Below are positions 21,975 to 34,000 of a stretch of 64,000 nt of DNA, piece after piece. The translations under genes and the position numbers were made by a program. Position 1 is the first letter of the stretch. Each line of letters opens with the position of its first letter. Origin of the DNA: Eustoma russellianum (Eukaryota > Streptophyta > Magnoliopsida > Gentianales > Gentianaceae); NCBI GenBank assembly GCA_036186865.1, contig AP025074.1, positions 13,775,489-13,839,488 of the forward strand. The letters run 5' to 3'. Below the pieces are notes generated by a model. It was not told where the DNA came from. It was given only the letters and a program-made list of their open reading frames with translations, and ran no database searches.

Positions 21975-22683
21975 CTTCGAGTTGAGAAAGAAGGGATTGT
22001 TTGATTTGCAAAATGATAGGGTAGAAGAGAGAAAGGTGTTTTCTGATGGTGAAATGAAACAAGAGTGGAAAAGAGATTTTAAGGAGGACAAGGAAGAGAC
22101 AAGGGACAGTTTGGAAATGAGAAATTGCGGGAGAGTGGGAGTAAATTGAAAGGAATGAAGGAAGATGAAGAGGAAGGAGAAGAAGAAGGGATAGAGAGGA
22201 AGAATGGGGAAGTGGGAAACGTGGGGAAGTGGAGTGAATGCGGAAACGTGGAAAGGAAGAGCGAAAGACGTGGGAAAGAGGGAAAGACGGCGGCAGTGGT
22301 CAAATCCTTCAATTCGCGCGAAAAAGTGAAGGGTCACTTGGTTTGACAAGGAATAACTAGGGTTTAGGTGCCTTATGACACTTCGAACGACTTAATAAAA
22401 ATGGATGAAGCGCTTAAAGTGACTTAGAACGGTTGTGGTTGAAGAGATTAAGCGCTTAAAGTCACTTTGAACGAGTGATACAGTTTGTATGAAGCGCTTA
22501 ATGTTACTTTGAACAATTGTTTTAAAAGTTAAAGCACTTGATGTCACTTCGAATGAGTGACATTCTTCATATCAGGCGTTTGGTGTTACATTGAACGCCT
22601 GGAACAATTCAGATAAAGCGCTTTATGTACTCTGAGCTCGTAAATTTGAAAATTTTCTTGCTGCAACTCATGATGGGTTACTT
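21975..22683 (-). promoter_or_regulatory. LTR-type repeat module and leader upstream of E3 aORF
   Basis: From the pol stop towards the aORF, 22376-22640 contains at least five copies of a GAAGCGCTTAA...ACTTTGAAC motif related to E3's LTR array, including AGGCGTTTGG and GAACGCCTGG. From about 22310 to 21975 the minus strand is strongly pyrimidine-rich (CTTCTTCTCCTTCCTCTTC near 22160-22190), like a plant core promoter and 5' leader. A promoter function is inferred. Confidence 0.55.
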
Positions 22684-23330
22684 TCAACCCATGTTAAGTA
22701 ACCCTAACTTGCTTCTTATAGATGCAAATACATCACTTGACAAGGATTTTGTAAAGATGTCTGCTAATTGGTTATGTGTTGGAACAAATTCCACACTAAC
22801 CAAGTTCTTTTGTACACAATCACAGATGAAATGATATCTCACTTCAATGTGCCTAGTCCGACTGTGGTGAACCGGATTTTGTGCAATATTGATAGCAGAC
22901 GTGTTTCATACAATATAGGCACTTTGGAGAAGTGAATATTATAATCATTTAAAGTGTTGATCATCCATAACAATTGTGCACAACAAGAAGCGGCCGACAC
23001 ATATTCGGATTCCGTCGTAGAAAGAGAAACACTGTTTTGTTTCTTGGAAAACCAAGAGACAAGACAATCATTGAGAAATTGACAAGTCCAGATGTGCTCT
23101 TTCTATCAACAAGACTCCCCCATAATCGGAGTCCCAATAGCCTCTTAAATCAAAACATGCATTCTTAGGATAAAATAATCCAAATTTCAAAGTACACCTA
23201 AGGTATCTAAGAATATGTTTTACCGCAACTAGATGCATTTCCCTAGGATCACTTTGAAATCTAGCACATAAGCACACTGTATGTAACATATCTGGCCTAC
23301 TTGCAGTCAAATAAAGTAGACTCCCTATAA
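22684..23330 (-). pseudogene. E3 pol: RNase H
   Basis: Contains SRPDMLHTVCLCARFQSDP and KHILRYLRCTLKFGLF, then, in other frames, EFVPTHNQLADIF and SIRSKLGLLNMG before a TGA at 22686-22684. Stops and shifts near 23070 and 22900 break it. Confidence 0.8.
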
Positions 23331-24389
23331 TGTCATGAACAAGGTTACCTCGATATGCTTTCCTTTCTCATCTTTGTCAAGCTTCACACTTGTGCTCATT
23401 GGAGTGTTTACTTGTCGTTCTTCACCAAAATTATACTTTTGAGCAAATCCTTTGTGTATTTGGTTTGATAAATATATACACCTTCTTGAGTTTGCTTGAT
23501 TTGAAGTCCGAAAAAGTAAGTAAGCTCTCCCATCATGCTCATCTAGAATTCACCTTGCATTAAGCTAGCAAATTGCTCACAAAGACAATTGTTTAGTAGC
23601 ACCAAAAATAATATCATCAACATATGCTTGTATAATCAATTGATTTTTGCTTTGTTCTTTAATAAACAAAGTAGTGTCAACTTTACTCCTTGAGGATCCA
23701 TTATTTAGAAGAAAAGACTTAACCTCTCGTACCAAGTTCTTGAAGCTTGTTTAAGGCCATAAAGAGCTCTTTTTAAGTTTGAATACATGATGTGGTAAGT
23801 CATAACATTCAAATCTTGGAGGTTGTGCAACATACACCTCTTCTTAAATAACACCATTTAAAAAGGCGGATTTAACATCAATTTGGTAAAGTTTAAAATC
23901 TTTATAGCAAGCATACGCCAATAACATTCTAATGGCTTCAAGCTGTGCTACGGGTGCAAATGTCTCATCAAAGTCAATACCTTCTTCTTGACGGTATCCT
24001 TGAGCAACTTGTCTAGCTTTGTTTCTAGTGACATTTTCTTGATCATCCATCTTAATACGAAATACCCATTTCGTACCAATAATGGGATGATCAAGTGATT
24101 TGGGAACTAGCTCCCAAACATCACTTCTTTCAAATTGGTTTAATTTTTCTTGCATTGCCAAGATCCAATTTTCATCAAGAAGTGTATCTTTAATATTCTT
24201 ATGCTCTATGAGAGAAGCGAATGTGTTCTCTTGATATTGCCTTCGTGTAGTGATACCCCTATTTAAATCACATATGACCAACTCGTGTGGGTGAGAGCTT
24301 TTATGCTTGAATGATCTAGGAAGGTTGGAGACATCTCCTCCAACTTCTTCATGATCACTTTCCGGAATGGACAAATCATCATGATTCAA
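23331..24389 (-). pseudogene. E3 pol: reverse transcriptase
   Basis: The frame at 23844-24389 carries the RT start: WVFRIKMDDQENVTRNKAR, VAQGYRQEEGIDFDETFAPV and YQIDVKSAFLNGVI. The remaining RT (about 23331-23843) is recognisable but scattered across frames with stops. Confidence 0.85.
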
Positions 24390-25640
24390 ATGATCATCAT
24401 TTTCCGGAACATGAGATGCATTTTCAACATTTGTGTATCAACAAGACGAGTATGAGAAATATTTATATTTGACTCACTAAGTTCATGAACACTTGGTGGA
24501 GGAGTACCTTCAATAAGTTCTACTCTTAAGCTAATAAAGATGTTTCCATTTGAAGACTTATCGACAATTTCTTGTTGATGAGCAACTATTGGAATGTCTT
24601 CAAGAATTTCTTCTTGAGGAGCAACAACTTCATTTTCTTCACAATCCTCATTGAGTTTAAGTTCGTCATTAAGTGACTCAATAAACTTAACATGGATTGA
24701 TTCTTCCACCTTTTGACTCCTTTTGTTGAAAACACGAAATGCTTTACTATTTGAGGCATAACATGAAAAGATACCTTCATCCTCTTTGAGGTCAAGCTTG
24801 TCCAAAGTGTCCTTAGTGTTAATTATAAAACACTTACACCCAAATACTTTGAAATACCCAATACTGGGAACTTTACCATTCTAAAGCTCAGAAGGTGTCA
24901 CATTTAGGTAAGGTCTCAAATATACGCGATTGATCATATGACCAGCGGGATTTACGGCTTTGGTCCAAAAATACTTGGGCAAATCGAACTCATTAGACAT
25001 TGCCCTACACATTTCTTGTAGAGTTCTATTCTTTCATTCGACTACACCAACCGAAAGGTTATGTGTATCCTTTGGATTCACAAAACCTTTCAAACTCTCC
25101 ATCAAACTCACCACCACGATCACTTCGTATGGTTTTAATGGTGTCACCAATGTGATTTTCCAATCGTCTACTCAAATTTATAAACTCACCACATGCATCA
25201 TTTTTCTTTGAAAGAAGCATCACACATGTATAACGAGTATAGTCATCTACTACCACGAAGGTATAATGTTTACCACTCAAACTTTTTGTTCCAACATCCC
25301 CATACAAATCCATGTGTAGTGATTGTAGGGGTTTGGAGGTGGATATATTTGTTTTTAGTTTGAAGCTTGTTTTCACAAGCTTTGCCTTTTGACAAGTGTC
25401 ACATAAGTCTTGGTTTTCAAAACTCATTTTTGGAAGGCCTCGGACCTTTTTGTTTTCGCAAATAAACTTAAAAGTTTTGAAACATACGTGTTCGTGACGT
25501 CTATGCCATAGTTGTGTCAAGTCATTCTTGGCAACTAGGCAAGACATATTTTGTGAAACCAAATCATTGATGTTAAGTTCGTAAATGTTTTTGAATCTCA
25601 AAGCTTCAAACAAAATAATGTTGTCCTTTTTCACAATGCA
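24390..25640 (-). pseudogene. E3 pol: integrase and linker
   Basis: Within the 291-residue frame 25059-25934: LWHRRHEHVCFKTFKFICEN (zinc-binding region), LCDTCQKAKLVKTSFK, SLHMDLYGDVGTKSLSGKHY and TIRSDRGGEFDGEF. A stop just before 25059 separates this from the C-terminal part (about 24810-25050). An acidic linker frame lies at 24386-24805. Confidence 0.85.
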
Positions 25641-25890
25641 CTTTGTTTTCAAAAACGTAACCTTATAATTAGCATCACATAATTGACTGACACTTATCAA
25701 GTTAAACTTTAGTCCAATAACATAAAAAACGTCACTAAGAGAGAAGGAATTGTTACCCACAATACCATGTCCTTTGATTTGGCCTTTGCTACCTCCAAAG
25801 TGGACAACTCCTCCATCTTGCACAGTGAGTCTATAGAATAGACTTTTGTCTTCTGTCATATGGTTGGAGCATCCACTGTCCATGAAGACC
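25641..25890 (-). pseudogene. E3 pol: aspartic protease, truncated start
   Basis: MDSGCSNHMTEDKSLFYRLT retains the catalytic DSG, followed by GGVVHFGGSKGQIKGHGIVG and LISVSQLCDANY. Upstream of the catalytic Asp the sequence no longer matches copia gag-protease; this is the E3 truncation point, at about 25890. Confidence 0.8.
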
Positions 25891-26900
25891 AACCTGTAGT
25901 GGATCATGTGGATGACCAGACCCGGAATATGCAAAACACTCCTTTTGTTGAAGCATGGAACTTCAACAAATTATGTTTGTTTGAGTTATATTTTGAGTTG
26001 TTTGGACAATTCGTTACATGGATTGTACTGCACGTACAAAACTACAAGGTCTTTGTGGCAGGATTTGGAGTAAAAATACCGCATGGAAGAAATTTATTGT
26101 CGAAAAATTACTGGATTTCAACGTGTTAGATTGTCGAACTATTGTTTCTCAAGTTGAGGAACTACAGACATTGGTAGCCGAGATGGAAGAGGAAGACATG
26201 TTGCTCAGTGAATCTTTCATTGTGGCTGGGTGATTGAGAAGCTATCTCTTTCATGGAGGGAATTCAGAAGCTATCTCAAGCACAAGAGAAAAAAGATGAC
26301 ATTGGAAGATCTGATTGTCCGAATCCGCATGGAGGAGGATAATCGAAGATCAGAGAGAAGGCCACATGTCATTACTGGTCATGCCAAAGACCATGTCTCC
26401 GAGACGAAAAAGAAGAAAGGTCATCTTGGGGTGAACAACAAAGGCAAGCAGATAGCCAAGAAGTTCACAGGAAAATGCTACAACTGTGGCATTCAAGGGT
26501 ATATCAACAATGAATGCCACAAGCCCATGAAGAAGCAAATCAAGGTAAAGGCAAACCTTGTTGATGCCATGGATGATTCGAAACCCAGTGCCATGGTCTC
26601 AGAATACAATACTATAGGAACATGCGCGAATGATGGCTGGACACTAGCTCCACAAGATATGTGTGCTTCAGCAGGGAAATGTTCTCAGAGTACCAGTCCG
26701 GGAACAATGAACAACTTTACATGGGAACTTTGCCTCATCGAAGATCGAAGGCGAGGGAAAGTTGTGCTGAAGCTGATCTCGGAGGAGCATCTGACTCTGT
26801 AGAATGCGCTGCACATCCCCGACATTCGGAAGAATTTGGTTTCTAGGACTCTTCTAGTCATGCATGGCTTTAGATTAGTGTTAGAGTCAGATAAAGTTAT
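25891..26900 (+). pseudogene. E4 gag and protease-region remnant
   Basis: 26018-26233 contains LLDFNVLDCRTIVSQVEELQ. After a stop, 26230-26802 begins IEKLSLSWREFRSYLKHKRK, then EDLIVRIRMEEDNRRSE, and a zinc knuckle CYNCGIQGYINNECHK in which Tyr replaces the expected His. RNA-binding gag function would be impaired. The downstream protease region shows no DSG. Confidence 0.75.
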
Positions 26901-27497
26901 TTTTTCAAAAAATGGCATGCATTTGAGGAAGGGGTACTTGTTGAATAGGATGTTCAAATTAAATGTCATCACTATTGTACCAAAGAAAGAATTGCCCATA
27001 GAAGCTAATAATAATGCTTTCTCTTCTGCTTACGTGCTTGAGTCTTCTTGTTTATTGCATTTTTGTTTAGGAAATGTAAATTACAAGTCAATACAATGAA
27101 TGGTTAATCTTGACTTATTACCCAAATGATAAAAGAAAATGCCGAATTTGTGTTGAATCAAAAATGGCAAAGGAGCCATTTCCTTCAATAAAAAGGAACA
27201 ATGAACCTTTTGATTTAACTCGTACGAATTTGTGTGATTTAAAGTTTGTGCAAACGAGAGGTGGTAAAAAGTATTTTGTTCACTTTTATCAACGATTGCG
27301 CTAGATACTATTATGTTTATTTGCTAAGTAGCAAAGATGAGGCCGTTGATATTTCTGAATACTATAAAAATGAAGTTGAGAATGAACTTAGAAAATGAAT
27401 TAAAGCAATTCGTAGTGATAGAGGTGGTAAATATGATACACCATTTAATAAATTCTGTTCAGAACATGACATTATTCATCAAACGACTGCACCATAT
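26901..27497 (+). pseudogene. E4 integrase, first part
   Basis: Segments include CRICVESKMAKEPFPSIKRN, then, in other frames, the catalytic-core context around IRSDRGGKYDTPFNKFCS (about 27410-27460). It ends HQTTAPY exactly at the solo LTR insertion (CATAT at 27493-27497). Confidence 0.75.
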
Positions 27498-30400
27498 TGT
27501 AGGATCTGCAAGACACCACTAGAAGGGGGGTTGAATAGTGGGTGCGAAAAATGTGGGTTTTAAAATTGTTTTAAACCAATAACCCAACTTCTGAAAACAG
27601 TTTCTATTTTCAGGACCTGTTTTAAACATTTTGAAAACTAGGTTACAAGTCTTCAACAATTCTGAAATTTAGAGAGATCTTAGTCTCAGATATCCCCTAT
27701 AAATTTCAGATTAAAATTCAACCTTTAACCCCTTTAAAAGTCATTGATGGTCAGATTGCGCAAATCTGCCAGAAACGATAGTCTGATTTGAAAAATTAAT
27801 TTCAATTAAACCGTGACTCCAAATGCTCTGAAAATTTAATGACTAACTCCTTTTTAGGTTTATTTATTTGGGTTGAGACATTGTTGAAAAATGCTTTTGG
27901 GAAGTTAGTCAAATACGTTCAAAGTCTCAACGTTTTCAAGCCTGAAAATCAGACTGCACTAGCCTGAGAACTTTAGACGTTTGGCTGACTTATACTTGTC
28001 CAAAAGGGTTGAAACTTTTGCCAAAAGAACCTTAAGACGTGTGTCTATGTTTCCTGACATTTTTGTGATTTTTGAAATTTGTTTAATATTTTTAATAACG
28101 TGATAAAAATGATGCACTGTGCTAGAAACTGAAAGTAAGTGCTGAAAGTAAAGAACACAAGGAATTTTAAACTGGTTCGGTTAAATCAACCTACTTCAGT
28201 CTTCGAGGACACCTTCGTCGGTTAGAGCTAATCACAAAATACAAATAACACCTCACCACACAGGGTTGATGGAGTTACACACCAACTCCAACCCTTTACA
28301 AACCTTGTAAATGATTACAACGATCACGAACACCACCACCTTGCGAATGCAAGATTGATCACACCTTGATCAATCTTTTACAACAATAAAGAGTATATGG
28401 TGGTATGTAAGAAGCCTATTCTATATGTATGAATATGAATACAATAGGCTTTTAGAGAGAAGAAAGAAAGAAAGTGTAGAAGAAGAGATAGAAGACTCTT
28501 TTTGCACTTTTGAACTTGTGAGGCTTGTCTTGCTTTTGTTTGGCTCTCTTCTCTTCTTTTTATCAACAATGTGCCGCCCCCTATAGCATGTCTTCCTCAT
28601 TGAAAATTATCTTTTAAGTCCTTGGAAGAGTATATTGCATCATTGTGACATTTCCTTGCTTACTTGGCAACTTCTCACTGGATGATCATTAAGCCCTTGC
28701 TTACTTGGCACTCATTGATTGGATGAAAGTTGTCATCATTTAATGACTAGATAAATCTGAAAAATATCACTTAAGCATGTGCCAATTAGCAATAAAAATG
28801 TTGTCATAAGTCACATAATCATCCCACATAATTAGCAAGACAACTAATCACCCATTCCTTTAAAAAATCGGCCACATTCTTTTCTACACATGCTGAAATT
28901 TCAGCATGTGTGATATTCACACTTTATTCAAATTGTTGCCAAGTTTGCATTTGATTTATTCCTTGAAAATAAAGAAGAAATCAATCATCATTTAGTACAT
29001 AACATTTCTACTAATTTTGGAATAAAAATTAGTCACCAAGAAGGCCACAAAATCGGCCACATGCATTGCACACATGCTGAAATTTTCAGCATGTGTGATA
29101 TTTGAAAATATCACTTGATTATTTTCATAATATATTTAAAACATTTCCATACTATCTTTCAATTAATCCACATAATTCAAAGTGGTAAATATGGCATAAT
29201 TTTGTAGCAAAAATCGGCCAGCCATATTACACATGCTGAAATTTTCAGCATGTGTCACAAATGTGGCAAAGTTTGAAATGTTACCTTTTGTAGTTCCTTC
29301 CTTTATGTCACCAACATTGTATACTTCATTCCTGGCCAATTAAGATGCCAAAAAAGCTCCACATATGCTCCAACAAGGCTGAGCTAGGCGTGTATGATGA
29401 ATGTACATGTGCTGAATTTTGTTTTTGCAAACTTTGTAAAATAGTACACATATAATTATATACATATGGTATATTCCAATCAGCTCTTAATTGATTTTTC
29501 TAAAACACTTTAAAATGTATAAAGTATGTAAAAAGTGTCTAGATACATGTTATATGCCATGCCAAAAATGTTCTATGTGTCGTGTTCGTAGAAAACCGAA
29601 TTTTCGACGTTTGTCGATTACCCGATTTTTCTCCGATTAAATTCCAACTTTTTGCACATGTTATATATATTATGTTACACATAATATACATACATTAAAC
29701 TTTAATATTTATCACTTAGGGCCGATTAAATTGGCGCCTAACATGTGACAAAAACTGAATTTGGAATCTCCACAATTTGGCCTTAATTTAGGGTGATTTG
29801 TGTGTGCCAACATGGAATGATTTTATGGATGTATATACCATGTGAGCCACGAATTTGTGGCTATTTTTGAAGTGTAGGGGCTGGCCATCTATATATGGCA
29901 AGTACGTGACACGTTGTCGAAGTTTCGGTATTCACCCAATACGACAATTTTTGGTTTAGAACCTTTTAACGTGTTGTAATAAATTTTTCATCACCATGAC
30001 TTATATCATATGATACAAGACCTGAATATACTCATAAATATGAGATAAATATAGTGGTGTGACGTTAACGTACGTACGTAAAATATATAATGTGTCGGTA
30101 GTGCGTTGGAATATATTTGTATGTGTCTTTTTTTTAAAAAATATGAATATATATAAATATATATGTTAAAAACGTGTAGCACGAAGGAGAAGAAGACTTT
30201 CCATTCTTCAATTTATTGCCTTTGTGCCTTTTCCAAATATAGCTTCCTTTAATGAACTATTTAGTTTATTTAACTAAGTACTTCACTTAGTGAACTAGTT
30301 TAGTTCATTAATGATGGCACCTGAAAATAGTTCAAACACAACAAATGCTTGCCATTTGATGTAAGCTTTAAATCTTCATGGCTCGTTAGTACGACAACAT

Positions 30401-30529
30401 TATATATGAACTATATAAGGCAAGTTTTATGCAAAAATGTGTCATGTCATAAAATATGTCATGTATTTCTTTAATACACGTTATTTAAATCATGCATTTT
30501 GTAATCACTCAAACCCCCTTTTCACAACA
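27498..30529 (-). mobile_element. Solo LTR D (Sirevirus-like family) with CATAT duplication
   Basis: 3032 bp from TGTAGGATCTGC to CACAACA. CATAT flanks it at 27493-27497 and 30530-30534, and E4 integrase reads through when the LTR and one CATAT are removed. It belongs with the LTRs at 50641, 53731 and 60153. The orientation is set by those copies, which have a primer site on their left. There is no internal sequence, so LTR-LTR recombination left it alone. Confidence 0.9.
28886..29255. repeat. Three long palindromes in solo LTR D
   Basis: A perfect 26 bp palindrome (28886-28911, arm ACACATGCTGAAA) is followed by two 27 bp copies with one central base (29070-29096, 29229-29255). Each is preceded by AAAATCGGCCA, giving units of about 160-185 bp. 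The related LTRs carry one shorter or mutated copy (51748-51778, 55116, 61532). Confidence 0.9.
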
Positions 30530-31080
30530 CATATTTACCTCAATAGAATGGTATTGCTAAGTGCAAAAATCGTACTCTAAAAGAGATGATGAATTCCATG
30601 TTGATAAGTTCAGGTTTACCTCAGTACTTGTTGGGGGAAGCAATTCTCTCAAATAATGTCATTTTGAATAGAATTTCATCTAAAAAGATGGATGAAACTC
30701 ATACGGACTTTGGAAAGGCTATAAGCCTACCTACAAATATTTGAAAGTGTGGGGGTGTTTGACAAAGGTTGTGGTACCAAAACCAAGACAAGTAAAAATT
30801 GGGCCTAAAACAATTGACTGCATATTCATATGATATGCGACTAACAGTAGTGCATATCGATTCCTGGTACACAAATCGGACATTTCTAACATACACAAAA
30901 ACATTGTCACGGAATCAAAGAATGCAGTGTTCTTTGAAGATGTCTTTCCGAAGAAAGGCAAAAACAATGAAGAGACAAGTACTGGTAAGCGAATGCGTGA
31001 GACGAATCCTCAAGAAAATGAGGAACTTCATCAAATCAATTGAGCCAGAATACCAACTTCATTTGGACCGGATTTTCTAA
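30530..31080 (+). pseudogene. E4 integrase, second part
   Basis: Resumes with YLPQ, stop, NGIAKCKNRTLKEMMNSMLI and LPQYLLGEAILSNNVILNRI, the integrase C-terminal region. Further on, the sequence is degenerate with several frames. Confidence 0.75.
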
Positions 31081-31910
31081 GCTATATGGTAGAAAATGAC
31101 CTGAGGACCTTTTCTTAGGCAATGTCAACTACAGAAGCTCCCTTCTGAAAAGAGACAATAAACAGTGAGATAAACTCTATTCTTCTGAGTTACACTTGGG
31201 AGCTAGTTGACCTTCCACCGAGAAATAAACCACTCGGGTGCAAGTGAGTTTTCAAGAAGAAGATGAAAGAGGTCGGATCTATCGAAAAGTATAAGGCCCA
31301 GTTGGTAGCAAAAGGCTATTGACAAAAGGAAGTCCTTGACTTTTTTGACACATACTCACCAGTGACTAAAATCACTTCTATAAGGATGCCAGTTGCTATT
31401 GGTGTAGTCTACAACTTTGAAATCCATCAGATGGATGTGAATACCGCATTTCTGAATGGTGAGTTGGAAGAAGAAATTTATATGGAACAACCTAAAGGGC
31501 TTGTGGCCCCAGGACAAGAATTAAAAATCTGTAGACTTGTTAAGTCCTTGTACGGACTTAAGCAAGCGCCTAAATAGTGGCAACTGAAATTTGATCAAGC
31601 GGTGCTAGCTAATGGCTTCAAGATCAACGAGTGTGACAAGTGTGTCTACATTAAGAACACATAGAATGCATATGTAATAGTATTCCTCTATGTAGATGAC
31701 ATGTTAATCATGGACAGTACTCGTGATATCATCTTAAATGCGAAAAAGATGTTGACGAAAAACTTCGATATGAAGGATATGAGAGTTGCTAACATTATTC
31801 TAGGAAATAAAATTTCTAGGATAGCCGAAAGACTCATGTTGTCACAAACTAACTATATTGAATCTATTCTAAAACTGTTCAATTTGTTTGATGTGAAGTC
31901 GTGAAGGCTC
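31081..31910 (+). pseudogene. E4 reverse transcriptase
   Basis: 31362-31577 carries NFEIHQMDVNTAFLNGELEE then EIYMEQPKG and SLYGLKQAPK. After a stop, the active-site block FLYVDDMLIM is at about 31681-31713, followed by FDMKDMRVANIILGNKI. At least four stops interrupt it. Confidence 0.85.
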
Positions 31911-32660
31911 CACTTAAGTATACACTTAAGGAAGAATCGAGGTGAGTCACAGCTCAATTGGAGTACTCACAAGTGATTGGAAGTCTGATATACATAACAA
32001 ACTGTACAAGGACAGACTTAGCATGCTCAGTAAACAAATTGAGCAGGTTTACCAGTAATCCAAGCGATGATCATTAGAAAGCCCTGAAAAGAGTGATGAG
32101 ATAGTTAAAGTATACAATAAACCTTGGATTACATTACTTAAGATATCCAGCAGTGTTAGAAGGCTATTGTGATGCCAACTGGATATCTGATAGGAAAGAT
32201 TCTAAGTCCACAAGTGGATATTTATTCACGATTGGTGCAGGTGCTGTGTCATGGAAATCTGTGAAGTAAACGTCCCTAGCTCGTTCCACTATGGAAGCTG
32301 AGTTTATAACACTTAAAAAAGCTGGGAAAGAGGCTGAATGGCTTCGAAATTTCCTGAAAGATGTGTTATGCTGGCCTAAGCCAATTGCTCCTATCAGCAT
32401 ACACTGTGATAGTCAGCACCTATAGGACGAGCTTAAAGCGACATCTACAATGGTAAGTCTCAGCACATACATCGGACACATAATACCATTAAGCAGTTAA
32501 TCTCTAATGGCGTGATTTCCACTAATTATATAAAATCAAAGGAGAATCTTGCAGATCCGCTTATAAAAGGCTTGCCAGAGATCAGATGTCAAATTTGACC
32601 AACTGAATGGCACTAAAGCCTATAATGCCAACAGTTTTGTGACGGAAACCCAATCTTGTT
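31911..32660 (+). pseudogene. E4 RNase H
   Basis: EGYCDANWISDRKDSKSTSG, SWKSVK, then STMEAEFITLKKAGKEAEWL and ISIHCDSQ give the copia RNase H. Stops and a shift near 32420 break the C-terminus. Confidence 0.8.
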
Positions 32661-33158
32661 GACTTAGATCTCGGAATCTTGGTTCGATGGGACAACTAAG
32701 GTATGAAGTTTCAGTGAGCACTCTATTAAATAAAAGTGATGTCTACAAAAAGAGTTAGAGTAAGCTAATGCTTTTAATGGTTCTTATATCTTGATATATC
32801 AAGTGTGGAATTGTAGAATACCCTTTATAGGAAACGCCTATGTATGTGTGAAGTGGGGCCGCTTCTATGAGAGTTCTGTGAGGCAAGAATTCTCTAAAAC
32901 ACTTTCTGAAACCAGGTGGTTCATTGCCAAAATGAACACACTCATGAGAACCAAAAAATTGTTAAAGAAAATGTTGTGTGTGTGCTGTTGTCTAGGTTCA
33001 CAATAAAGGCCGACTAGTTCAAGACATTAAGTCAGTAATTAGATGAGTGGATCCGACAGTATATCACTAGGGAAGGTTCAAAGCCAGGAGCTATCTTTTC
33101 CGATGCACTTGTCTGACTTCTCGATAGAGTCTGCATATGCATTTGCATTAATTCCCAT
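32661..33158 (+). other. 3' noncoding region of E4
   Basis: Sequence between the RNase H end and the polypurine tract; no supportable gene. Confidence 0.4.
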
Positions 33159-33170
33159 TCATGTGGGGAT
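33159..33170 (+). other. Polypurine tract of E4
   Basis: Reads ATGTGGGGAT immediately before TGTTGGAG, the start of the 3' LTR. Confidence 0.7.
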
Positions 33171-34000
33171 TGTTGGAGAAAATTGGAAGAAATAGACCAA
33201 GTTGCAAACTGTGGTTAGCAATGTACTTTGAGTTTAATTATGATTAGTTTTCGTTAATGATAAATGAAAAGTAATGAGTCCTTAATTATCTACGTAACGA
33301 GTAGATAATCTTAGGCTTTTGAATCACTCAATTAAAATAGGCAGAATTAGTTCAGCTCAGCAGAACAGCTCGGGTTGTGGGCTGTAGGCCTAATGGGCTC
33401 GTGCTCAGGATTGAGTTGTGGCTATGGGTATGATGGGCTCATGTGCAGGCTACAGCCTGGATCCTGCAGGTAGCGGCTCGGATCCTATTAGCTAGGAAGA
33501 AAGTTCGTTTAAATTTAAACTTCTCCAGGCTGTTGGGATAGGCTGAGGTTTAAGTTTGAAAAGCTCTTGAGCTTTAACCGTGCCGAGCTAAAATAAAGTT
33601 GTTATGATATGAAGGCTCAGTTTGAACAATTATTTTGATCCAACGGCTGTGGACATACCTGATGCGGTTATCTGATCCAATGGTTCAGGCCGAGCAAGTA
33701 TCTGATCATACGGCTGTGGTTGAACTGACTGTAACAAACTGACCTCAATTTTCCTCTATAAATATGAGGCCGAGCTGACCTCTGTGGTCATTCAGAAATC
33801 GAGTTTCTTCTCTTCTCTCTATACAATTTCTCTGCATAAATCACTCTCAGCTAATCACTTCCTTCATGCATCCATTTGCATTTCTTGTCATCCGAGGAGT
33901 CAGGGACACTTTACAGGTTCAAAAGAGTTCATACGTTGTAGTACCACTCGTCTGAACTGATTCCATTGTAACTTGGAAGACGATTGCTTCATCTGGTTAG
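33171..34000 (+). mobile_element. 3' LTR of E4 (right end uncertain)
   Basis: Starts TGTTGGAGAAAATTGG after the polypurine tract. A TATA box, TATAAATA, is at 33757-33764 and a CT-rich stretch at 33795-33835 could hold the transcription start. No clear CA terminus with a matching target-site duplication was found, so the end is approximate. Confidence 0.55.

Larger units (their letters stand above)
18856..25890 (-). mobile_element. E3: Sirevirus-like copia element with aORF, 5'-truncated
   Basis: In element order: the element is cut at about 25890 just before protease, then integrase, RT and RNase H ending at 22684, an LTR-motif module and pyrimidine-rich leader, aORF 21974-20649, polypurine tract, 3' LTR 20375-18856. 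Gag, primer site and 5' LTR are missing. The LTR is of the same family as E5 on the opposite strand. The pol sequence is clearly closer to E5 than to E2. Confidence 0.85.
25891..34000 (+). mobile_element. E4: degraded plus-strand copia element, split by a solo LTR
   Basis: Element order on the plus strand: gag (about 25970-26600), protease/pre-integrase (26600-27110), integrase (27110-27497 and 30530-about 31080), RT, RNase H to about 32600, polypurine tract, 3' LTR from 33171. Its 5' LTR and start are missing at the junction with E3. The 3032 bp solo LTR at 27498-30529 interrupts integrase. Gag wording (IEKLSLSWREFRSYLKHKRK) differs from the Sirevirus-like elements, so it is another copia lineage. 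The right end of its LTR could not be fixed, so 34000 is approximate. Confidence 0.75.

Noticed and set aside
21673..22149. 158-residue plus-strand open frame.
   Set aside because: Antisense shadow of the E3 aORF and its pyrimidine-rich leader.
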